Made by a program: the position numbers and the translations under genes. 64,000 nucleotides of DNA from Gallionella sp. GTDB taxonomy: Bacteria > Pseudomonadota > Gammaproteobacteria > Burkholderiales > Gallionellaceae. The stretch covers positions 1 through 64,000 of the forward strand of contig JABEVG010000030.1 in assembly GCA_013044075.1 (NCBI GenBank), written 5' to 3'. Of this stretch, positions 51,260-59,415 are shown in pieces (the stretch's first letter is position 1; the number at the start of each line of letters is the position of its first letter). Under the pieces are notes generated by a model. The model was not told where the DNA came from, did not search any database, and saw only the letters and a program-made list of their open reading frames with translations.

Positions 51260-53635
51260 TTATTTGATACAAACAGCCCGGACTTGGTGCATGTCGGTAA
51301 TGCCTTGCAACACCTTCTCGATGCCGTCTTGCTTCAAAGTGCGCATCCCTTCTTCCAGCGCGAGTGCCAACAATTCGGCGACGCGCGCGTGTTCTTGTAT
51401 ACCTTTCTTCAACGCATCCGTCCCGATCAGTAGTTCGTGCAAACCAACACGCCCCCGGTAACCCGTGCCCGAGCATTTTTCACAGCCCACCGGTTCATAT
51501 ATCGAAATCTGGCCTTTGTCGTCGCCGAACATTTTCACCCAATCGGCATACACCGCTTTCATGGCCGCATTGGGATCTTTTTTCCAGCTGGTGGTGTTGG
51601 CCATCTCCACGCTGTATTCGGCGAGTATGGATTTGATCTCGTCGGGACTCGCCACGTGCGGTTTCTTGCAATCCGCGCATAATCGTTTCGCCAGACGTTG
51701 CGCCAATATCCCCAGCAATGCATCGGAAAAATTGAACGGGTCCATGCCCATGTCCAGCAGGCGGATGATGGATTCGGGCGCACTGTTGGTATGCAATGTG
51801 GCGAACACCAGGTGGCCGGTCAACGACGCTTCGATCCCGATGGACACGGTTTCTTTGTCGCGCATTTCACCGACCATGATGACATCGGGATCGGCACGTA
51901 GAAAGGCGCGCATGATGGTCGGAAAATCCAGCCCGGCCTTCTTGTTGATCTGCACCTGACGCAGACCCTTCTGGGTAATTTCCACCGGGTCCTCGGCTGT
52001 CCAAATCTTCGTTTCTGGCGTGTTGATGAATTTGAGTATGGAATGCAGCGTGGTGGTTTTACCGGAACCGGTCGGGCCGCACACGAAGAACAATCCGTAC
52101 GGTTTGCTCACGGTACTTTTGATCAATGCATTGTTGCGCGCGGAGAAGCCCATTTTTTCCAGCGGCAACGGCTCGCCGGAAGCCAGAATACGCATCACCA
52201 CATCTTCGACCCCTCCCTGTGAAGGGATGGTCGCCACACGCAACTCGATATCCAGTGGACCGAATTTTTTGAACTTGATCTTGCCGTCCTGCGGTTTGCG
52301 TTTCTCGGAAATGTCCAGATCGCACATGATCTTCAGGCGCGTCACCAGGGCATTGCGGAAGGTCGCCGGGATCTCGATGTAATTCATCAGCGTGCCATCT
52401 TTACGCACCCGTATCTGGGTCTTCGCTTTTCCCGGTTGCGGTTCAACATGGATATCAGACGCGCCCATGCGGTAGGCATCGACGATGATTTTGTTGACCA
52501 ATTTGACCAGCTCATTGTCGGCAGCGGCACTGACATCATCCTGGGAAACACTAGTTTCTTCCTCATCCCCGCCCAAATTGGAGAGCAAGTCGTCCATGGA
52601 AGATTCGTCCGCCGCAAAGCCGCCGGTACCATCGCCAGTCGACCCTCCCCCGTAAAACGCATCCAGCGTCTGCTTGAATTCGCGCTGTGAACAGACTCTG
52701 TAAACCAGGCGATGCCGGGAGAAAATATTGTTAACCACCCGCGAAGCCTGGATGCGTTCCGGATCGGTCGTCAGAATGATCAACCCGTCCTGATTCTCTT
52801 CTACCGGCAACCAGTGGCTACTCTCGACATATTCACGTTTTAGATTACGCAACAGATCACTGGGCTTAACCCGGTCGTGCCTGAAGGGCTCATATTCAAC
52901 ACCGAAAAAATTCGATAGTGCTTTCCCCAGCACGGCGGTCGTGACCTGGAACTCGTCGATCAACACCTCTTCGACATCCACGCCTTTGCGCCTCGCGGTA
53001 CGGGTCGCCAATTCGAATTCTGCGGCTGACAATACCGCGTCACTGACCAGAAAATCGTATTTGGTTTTGACGATATGGGTCTTCTGACGTTGGCGCAGGG
53101 CGACAGCCATGCTTTGCGCCAACTCCTGCAGGCCTTCCTCGAACATCTCCGTAAACGGCACACCCGCTTTATTGTTGATGACCTGGATCACGCCAACCAG
53201 ACCGCCATCCGGATCGAGTATCGGCACAATCAGCATCTGTTTGGTGCGGTAGCCGGTGCGTTTATCCACTTCCTGCAAAAACCGCAGGTTGTTGCTGTGG
53301 CTGGCTAATTCTTGTTCGTCATAGACATCCTTGATGTTCAGTGTTTTTTTATGCACACCGACATAACCGGCCACACTTTGCTCGGCGATGGGCAGCTTCA
53401 GATCCTTGAATGAATTAAGTCCGGTTTTGACTTTTGATATGAGCGAGGCATTGTCCTCGCCCACCACATAAATCGTGAGGCGATCCGCGTTAAATGCAAT
53501 ACAAATATCCTTGCTGACATCGAGCATGATCTCGTCGATATTATTCGCCGCGTGAACCTTGTTGATCACATCGTTCAGACTCTTGGTGAATTGGAGTTTG
53601 GCACTCATTCCACCGGCATTCGCGTCATTACCCAT
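51260..53635 (-). CDS. GAF + MshE/GspE-N + type II/IV secretion ATPase fusion
   Basis: GAF-like N-term; FLVSDAVLSAAEFELATRTARRKG..; Walker A CGPTGSGKTTTL; CADCKKP...CEKCSGTGYRGRVGLHELL. Confidence 0.9.
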   Translation of the reverse strand: MGNDANAGGMSAKLQFTKSLNDVINKVHAANNIDEIMLDVSKDICIAFNADRLTIYVVGEDNASLISKVKTGLNSFKDLKLPIAEQSVAGYVGVHKKTLNIKDVYDEQELASHSNNLRFLQEVDKRTGYRTKQMLIVPILDPDGGLVGVIQVINNKAGVPFTEMFEEGLQELAQSMAVALRQRQKTHIVKTKYDFLVSDAVLSAAEFELATRTARRKGVDVEEVLIDEFQVTTAVLGKALSNFFGVEYEPFRHDRVKPSDLLRNLKREYVESSHWLPVEENQDGLIILTTDPERIQASRVVNNIFSRHRLVYRVCSQREFKQTLDAFYGGGSTGDGTGGFAADESSMDDLLSNLGGDEEETSVSQDDVSAAADNELVKLVNKIIVDAYRMGASDIHVEPQPGKAKTQIRVRKDGTLMNYIEIPATFRNALVTRLKIMCDLDISEKRKPQDGKIKFKKFGPLDIELRVATIPSQGGVEDVVMRILASGEPLPLEKMGFSARNNALIKSTVSKPYGLFFVCGPTGSGKTTTLHSILKFINTPETKIWTAEDPVEITQKGLRQVQINKKAGLDFPTIMRAFLRADPDVIMVGEMRDKETVSIGIEASLTGHLVFATLHTNSAPESIIRLLDMGMDPFNFSDALLGILAQRLAKRLCADCKKPHVASPDEIKSILAEYSVEMANTTSWKKDPNAAMKAVYADWVKMFGDDKGQISIYEPVGCEKCSGTGYRGRVGLHELLIGTDALKKGIQEHARVAELLALALEEGMRTLKQDGIEKVLQGITDMHQVRAVCIK

Positions 53636-53656
53636 TAAACATCCCTTGCAAAATTA

Positions 53657-54742
53657 TCATTGTTCCGCCGCCGACACCGACCACAGGCCTCCCTCCAGAA
53701 CCTGCACGTCATAACCCGCCTGCGCCAGTATGAATGCAGCTGCGGCACTGCGCCGGCCGCTCTGGCAATAAGCGATATATTTCTTGTCCTTGTCCAGCAC
53801 GCCTATCGCGTTTCGAATGTCGTTCAGCGGTACGCTCAGCGCGCCTGGAAGTCTGTCGTACCGGTATTCGGGCGGGTGTCTGACATCCAACCAAACCGCC
53901 CCTTGCGCCACACTCTGCCGTGCTTGCGCGTAACTCACTTTGTGTAACAACGGCTCTTGCAGCAGGGCGAGGAAATCTTGCCTCCCCAAGCGCAGCAAGA
54001 CCCCGTTTGATTGCATGGTGACGGTGGCATTGCGTTTGGCTTCAGAGATCAGTGCCTCTTCGCCGAACACATCGCCCGCCTTCAAGTCCGCAAGAACCAG
54101 ATCGACTCCGCCGACCCGACGAGTCACCTGTGCTCGCCCGGTGTCGATCAGATAATAATAGTCACCCTCGTCACCCTCGCGAATGATGGTATCGCCCGCC
54201 CATACCGCGATGGCCTCGATACGCTGCAACAATTCGCCGATGTTGGCGGTGGGTAAATGGGCCAATGGGCCGTTCTTCAAACTTTCCGCACTGAACAGAT
54301 TGGTAGTGAGCAGGCGTTTATTGCTTTCGTCATCCGGGGCTTCGACTCGCGATGCGTCGTGACCGATGGCGGTCAGATCATGGCTGGAAAACTGGTCCCA
54401 CGTCACCATGCGATCCAGCAAGTCATCATCGATGCGCAGAAGCTGACTATCCGTCAGTGCGGTCGCTCCGACGATGTTCGGCTGACGCTTGCCCAACGGA
54501 TGTTTCGCCCACTCCGAACGAGCGTTGACTATCACACGATTCCCGTCCTGATAGATCAGTTCGATCTCGCCGCGCACCAGATAAACCGATTGCCCCTCCA
54601 AACCATGCGCTTTGAACGGATCGGTACCCTTCGCAATATTTTCGGTATGGCAATAGTCGAGCAACTCGCGCAGCCGCCCCGACCCGAAAGCGGCTATCGG
54701 CTCCAAACTTGCCAGGACCTTGATGTCGAGGGGATAGCTCAT
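53657..54742 (-). CDS. Cyclic-nucleotide-binding domain(s) fused to C-terminal rhodanese
   Basis: FGEEALISEAKRNATVTMQSNG (cNMP PBC-type motif); WLDVRHPPEYRYDRLPGALSVPL...YIAYCQSGRRSAAAAF. Confidence 0.9.
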   Translation of the reverse strand: MSYPLDIKVLASLEPIAAFGSGRLRELLDYCHTENIAKGTDPFKAHGLEGQSVYLVRGEIELIYQDGNRVIVNARSEWAKHPLGKRQPNIVGATALTDSQLLRIDDDLLDRMVTWDQFSSHDLTAIGHDASRVEAPDDESNKRLLTTNLFSAESLKNGPLAHLPTANIGELLQRIEAIAVWAGDTIIREGDEGDYYYLIDTGRAQVTRRVGGVDLVLADLKAGDVFGEEALISEAKRNATVTMQSNGVLLRLGRQDFLALLQEPLLHKVSYAQARQSVAQGAVWLDVRHPPEYRYDRLPGALSVPLNDIRNAIGVLDKDKKYIAYCQSGRRSAAAAFILAQAGYDVQVLEGGLWSVSAAEQ

Positions 54743-54751
54743 CCTGCCTGC

Positions 54752-55516
54752 CTAGAATTCGAATATCTGGTTATTGAGCAGCATTTTTGGATGCAGTCTC
54801 TGCCCCGTCAGATCGATTTCGCGCATGATCAATTCGACTTCACCGGGCTTGAGATGGGTAATGAACACTTCCGCATCTCCTTTGAATTTCGCCAGCTCCT
54901 CGACCAATAGACTCGGGCAAAGATGTTTGGACAAAATCGCCAATTCCTTCTCGCTATTGGAGAAAGCCGTCTCGATGATCATGTGGCGCAGATTTTTGAT
55001 ATTGTTGACCACGCTCCATAACGCATCGTTGCAGGTCGTGTCGCCGCTGAATACCAGACTCGCCGCGCCACTGTCCAAGTGGTAGCCCACCGCAGGCACG
55101 ACATGGTTCGCGGGAAGCGCGGTTATCCTTCTCCCCTGCAACACCACTACCTCCCCCAGCTCTATCGCCTGGTAACGCATAAAGGGCTGCTGCGGACTGG
55201 GAATCTCGCTGAAATCCGGCCATATCTTCCAGTTAAAGATATGCTGTCTGAGAATATCCAGAGTTTCTTCGGTCGCATAAAGTGTGATCGGGCGATCACG
55301 CATAAAACCCACGCTGTCGACCAGCAAAGGGATACAGGCGATGTGGTCCAGATGTGAATGGGTGATGAAGATATGATCAATCATGCTGAGTTCGGTCAGA
55401 CTCAGTTCGCTGATACCCGTGCCCGCATCTATCAATATGTCATGGTCGAGCAAAAACGAGGTGGTGTGCAAATTTCCGCCTATCCCGCCGCTGCATCCCA
55501 GTACTCGGAGTCTCAT
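54752..55516 (-). CDS. MBL-fold class II cAMP phosphodiesterase-like protein
   Basis: MRLRVLGCSGGIGGNLHTTSFLLDHDILIDAGTG; FITHSHLDHIACIPLLVDS; SGDTTCNDALW. Confidence 0.8.
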   Translation of the reverse strand: MRLRVLGCSGGIGGNLHTTSFLLDHDILIDAGTGISELSLTELSMIDHIFITHSHLDHIACIPLLVDSVGFMRDRPITLYATEETLDILRQHIFNWKIWPDFSEIPSPQQPFMRYQAIELGEVVVLQGRRITALPANHVVPAVGYHLDSGAASLVFSGDTTCNDALWSVVNNIKNLRHMIIETAFSNSEKELAILSKHLCPSLLVEELAKFKGDAEVFITHLKPGEVELIMREIDLTGQRLHPKMLLNNQIFEF

Positions 55517-55533
55517 GATTTTGTCGGTCTCGG

Positions 55534-57756
55534 TTATTTGGTATCGAAAACATAAACGCCATCCCAATCACTGGCCGGCGGATTCTTGCGGAAGTACGCA
55601 ACGCGTTCAGCGTAGATCTTGTATAACTCCGTGCTGGGTGAGAGTCGTTGCAGATTCATCAGCTGCAATTCGGCCTGATCCCAGTTCTGCCTGAGGTAGA
55701 GTCGGCGCATCTCATGAAACAGTTTCAACTCATCGTGGGTGGCTTTATCCACTCCGGAGACCAGACCTATCGGTTCAAAAATTGCGACGGGCTTATCTTT
55801 ACCTTTTACACGCACATGGTCAAGTTCGCGATAGACGAAATCAGCGACCGCATTACGGGTGTTTTCTCCCACGATAATCCCCACCCCGTACTGTTTGGTG
55901 ACGCCCTCCAAACGCGATGCCAGATTCACTTCGTCACCCATCACGGTATAAGCGACACGCACCTCTGAGCCCATGTTGCCGACACTGACGCGCCCGGTGT
56001 TGATCCCCACACCGATTTTAATCGGTGGCCACCCGCGTTCCGCAAAACCGGCTTGCAACGCGTGCAGGGTGGCTTGCATCTCGATACCCGCCAAGATGGC
56101 ATTGCGTGCATGCGTTCCATCGGGCAACGGCGCGCCCCAAAAGGCCATGATGCAATCCCCCATGTATTTGTCTATCGTGCCACGATGCTTGTAGATGATG
56201 CGCGACAAGGGGGTTAAGAACTCATTCATCAGCAAAGCCAGTTGTTTCGGATCCAGACCTTCCGAAATCGTCGTGAAGCCGCGCACATCTGAGAACAGGA
56301 TAGTCATCTCACGACTTTCCCCCTCCATGGATACACTGGCAGGGTTCTTGCGCATCTCATCCACCAGTTCGCTGGGGACGTACTGCCCGAACAAGCCGGT
56401 TATCTGCCGTTTGGTGCGTGACTCAACAAAATATCCGTATGACATATTCAGGGCGAATATCAACGCGATCATCACCAAACTATTGGCCACGGGCATGACC
56501 AGATCGGCGTATTGCCAAACACCAAAACTCAACGCCTGACTGACTGCGAGCACAGTGAAAGACACCAGAATCGCCCGTGTCGGAGTCAGCAACGGTAGCA
56601 GCACGCTCAGCAGAATCCCGATCAGCAACAACCAGACCACCTCGGCTCCCAGCATGTAAGCGGGTTGTTGTTTGAGATTCTGGTCGAGTATGCCCGCGAT
56701 CATATTGGCATGCACCTCGATACCCGGATACACTTCGGCGACCGGAGTAGAGCGCATATCCATCAATCCCGGTGCGGTGGTGCCCAGCAAAACGATCTTG
56801 CCTTTGAGACTGTCCGGGTCGGCGCGACCATGCAGCACATCCGCAACCGATAGGTAAGGAAAACTCCCCTGACGGCCACGATAAGGAATCAGTGTCGCGA
56901 CATCCTGATCGACCGGGATTTTTAACGTACGGCTGCCGGTGTCAATTTCCAGCCACTCCAAGCCCGAGTAGCCCTGTTCTTTGCCTTCGGCAAATCCCAG
57001 CTTGATCTTGGGCTGTCCCAATATCACCTGAACCATGGCCAACGACAGCGACGGGTAATAAGCCCCCTTGTGTTCGACTAGCATGGGTATACGCCTGACC
57101 ACACCATCCTCATCGACCAAAGGATTGAAATGGCCCGCACCCAGAGCGGCCGCCTGCAGTTCTGCCAAGTTCGCGCCATAACCATTCCAGGACGTGAATC
57201 CGATCGAAGTGTTTTTGAACGATCCCGCAGGGAACAACGGGGTCGGAAGCATCCCCGACACACTCTGGTCTTTTTGGTTGGTCAGGTAATAGCCGAGAAC
57301 CACCTTGCGATTTTTTATTTTTTCGGCGAACAGCAGATCATATTCAAGTTGCGGTTCTATTTGATGCAGTGCCGCTTGAAACGCAGTATCAGATTTAAGC
57401 TGGTCTTGCCCCAGCTTCTGCAATACCCGCAGCCCCGAGCTGTTATCTTTTTCGGCAAAAACCACGTCAAAGCCCACGACTGCCACACCGTAATGGTCGA
57501 ACAACTGATCCATCAGCGTTGCCAACCGATCCCGACTCCACGGCCACCGCCCCTCTTCTTTAAGACTCTTTTCGTTGATATCCAGAATCACGATACGATT
57601 ATCAACGGTGCGCGGCATACTGAGGCGCAACTGGTAATCATAAATAAGCGCGGACAGACGATCCACAAAACTCAAGCGGTATAAATGGGCGGCATTGCCC
57701 GCAAACAGCGCAACCAGCAGTAGCCCAAGCCCGATCAATATCGCATTTTTTTTCAA
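55534..57756 (-). CDS. CHASE2-domain class III adenylate/guanylate cyclase
   Basis: N-terminal CHASE2 (IVILDINEKSLKEEGRWPWSRDRLATLMDQL), TM helices, TILFSDVRGFTTISEGLDPKQLALLMNEFL..IDKYMGDCIMAFWGAP. Confidence 0.92.
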   Translation of the reverse strand: MKKNAILIGLGLLLVALFAGNAAHLYRLSFVDRLSALIYDYQLRLSMPRTVDNRIVILDINEKSLKEEGRWPWSRDRLATLMDQLFDHYGVAVVGFDVVFAEKDNSSGLRVLQKLGQDQLKSDTAFQAALHQIEPQLEYDLLFAEKIKNRKVVLGYYLTNQKDQSVSGMLPTPLFPAGSFKNTSIGFTSWNGYGANLAELQAAALGAGHFNPLVDEDGVVRRIPMLVEHKGAYYPSLSLAMVQVILGQPKIKLGFAEGKEQGYSGLEWLEIDTGSRTLKIPVDQDVATLIPYRGRQGSFPYLSVADVLHGRADPDSLKGKIVLLGTTAPGLMDMRSTPVAEVYPGIEVHANMIAGILDQNLKQQPAYMLGAEVVWLLLIGILLSVLLPLLTPTRAILVSFTVLAVSQALSFGVWQYADLVMPVANSLVMIALIFALNMSYGYFVESRTKRQITGLFGQYVPSELVDEMRKNPASVSMEGESREMTILFSDVRGFTTISEGLDPKQLALLMNEFLTPLSRIIYKHRGTIDKYMGDCIMAFWGAPLPDGTHARNAILAGIEMQATLHALQAGFAERGWPPIKIGVGINTGRVSVGNMGSEVRVAYTVMGDEVNLASRLEGVTKQYGVGIIVGENTRNAVADFVYRELDHVRVKGKDKPVAIFEPIGLVSGVDKATHDELKLFHEMRRLYLRQNWDQAELQLMNLQRLSPSTELYKIYAERVAYFRKNPPASDWDGVYVFDTK

Positions 57757-57821
57757 ACGGACTCCTTAAAACAGGGCGTTTGAAAACATCTGCCAGGCGT
57801 GTGGTGGCTCAAAGGTCTATC

Positions 57822-58565
57822 CTAACTTTTGAAGTAGAACTCCATTTTGACCCCGGCCAAATCGATCAGATCATGATCGTTAAGCTGGCGTGGCTGCTCG
57901 CTCAGCGGCTGCCCGTTGACCAGCGGGAAGGTCGCCCCTTCCACGTGGGTGATAAAAAAACCATGCGGACGGCGCGCCAGCACCGCAACTTGCAAACCGG
58001 GTTTGCCCAGTGTCGTCAGATTTTTCACCAGCTCCAACTCTTTGCCCGCATTCGGTCCCGTCAATATCTGCACCACCGCCAATCGTACCGCAGCCGATGC
58101 CTGTTCTAATTTCCCCGTCCGCTCTGCGGCCGGGGAGACCGGCGTATTGGGAATGATTTGTGTTTGGGTGAACCCGGCTGCGGGCTCGGTTATTTCAACA
58201 GGGGATACCGCAGTCTTGACCGGTTCGCGCAACACCATGGTCTTCTCAAAATCAGCCGCACTCGTTTGACTCATTTGGTCATTCACATACTTCAAGGTGT
58301 GCTTGCCAATCTCGATCACATCGTTGTTTTGCAGAAAATGCTTTTTCGTGGGAACCCCGTTGACGCTCAGACCATTGGTGCTGTCCAGATCCTCAAGGAA
58401 CGAGTCGTGCAAGATGGTGATGATAGCGGCATGCTCGCCGCTAATGGCCAAATTGTCGATCACGATGTCGTTACTGGCTTTGCGGCCTATCGTCATGCGC
58501 TCTTTACTCAGCGGATAGTCTTTTATGTGCGCCCCATCCATACCCAACATCAATTTTGCGGCCAT
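57822..58565 (-). CDS. FHA-domain protein (canonical N-terminal FHA, possible degenerate second FHA)
   Basis: MTIGRKASNDIVIDNLAISGEHAAIITILHDSFLEDLDSTNGLSVNG. Confidence 0.88.
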   Translation of the reverse strand: MAAKLMLGMDGAHIKDYPLSKERMTIGRKASNDIVIDNLAISGEHAAIITILHDSFLEDLDSTNGLSVNGVPTKKHFLQNNDVIEIGKHTLKYVNDQMSQTSAADFEKTMVLREPVKTAVSPVEITEPAAGFTQTQIIPNTPVSPAAERTGKLEQASAAVRLAVVQILTGPNAGKELELVKNLTTLGKPGLQVAVLARRPHGFFITHVEGATFPLVNGQPLSEQPRQLNDHDLIDLAGVKMEFYFKS

Positions 58566-58584
58566 AGCATTACCTCTTACCCAG

Positions 58585-59412
58585 TTATTTTTTAAACCAA
58601 TCAAGCAACTTTGTCCGCCAGTTACGCGGTTCGGAAAAATCTCCGAGCACTTTTACCAGCATCACCGACACATTGTCGCGCCCGCCGTTGTCATTTGCCA
58701 TCTGTATCAATTGTTCTGCCGCCAGCGGCAAATTGCCCTGCATCGAATATAGCACCGCCTCAATGTCCTGATCTGTCACCATGTCATTCAACCCGTCTGA
58801 ACACAGTAGGTATATATCCCCGACGCGCACCTCGTGCACATGTATCTCCGGTATCACCTGCGCATCAACTCCCACCGCGCGCGTCACCAGGTTTTTATTT
58901 TTCGAGAACCGCGCATCTTCGACGCTGATCATTCCGCTATCGATTTGCTCCTGCAATAAAGAGTGGTCTCTGGTCACCGCCGCAAGCTTCTCGTCGCGTA
59001 ACCGGTACATGCGCGAATCGCCCACATGCCCCACCGCAACCCGATTGTCGTAGAACAAACCCGCGACGATGGTCGTTCCCATCCCCGCATATTGCGGCTG
59101 GCTTTGCGACGCATGGAAAATAGACGTGTTCGCCTTTTGGATATTGGCGCGCAACAATGCAACCGCTAGCTCCTCATGACTTGCGGCATCCAAATCAATC
59201 GGATTGGCATGCTGCAAACGCTGGGCTATTTCTGTGGCCATCACCGACACGGCGATCCCGCTTGCCACCTCGCCGGCGTTATACCCACCCATCCCGTCGG
59301 CCAACACCACCAAGCCGCACATAGCCTCGACACCGATACTATCCTCATTGTGCGCGCGCACCATTCCGGGGTGGGTCCTGCTAACGATTTGCAACGCCTC
59401 TGCAATCTTCAT
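58585..59412 (-). CDS. PP2C-family Ser/Thr protein phosphatase
   Basis: HPGMVRAHNEDSIGVEAMCGLVVLADGMGGYNAGEVAS; VGHVGDSRMYRLRD; LLCSDGLNDMVTD. Confidence 0.93.
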   Translation of the reverse strand: MKIAEALQIVSRTHPGMVRAHNEDSIGVEAMCGLVVLADGMGGYNAGEVASGIAVSVMATEIAQRLQHANPIDLDAASHEELAVALLRANIQKANTSIFHASQSQPQYAGMGTTIVAGLFYDNRVAVGHVGDSRMYRLRDEKLAAVTRDHSLLQEQIDSGMISVEDARFSKNKNLVTRAVGVDAQVIPEIHVHEVRVGDIYLLCSDGLNDMVTDQDIEAVLYSMQGNLPLAAEQLIQMANDNGGRDNVSVMLVKVLGDFSEPRNWRTKLLDWFKK

Positions 59413-59415
59413 CTT

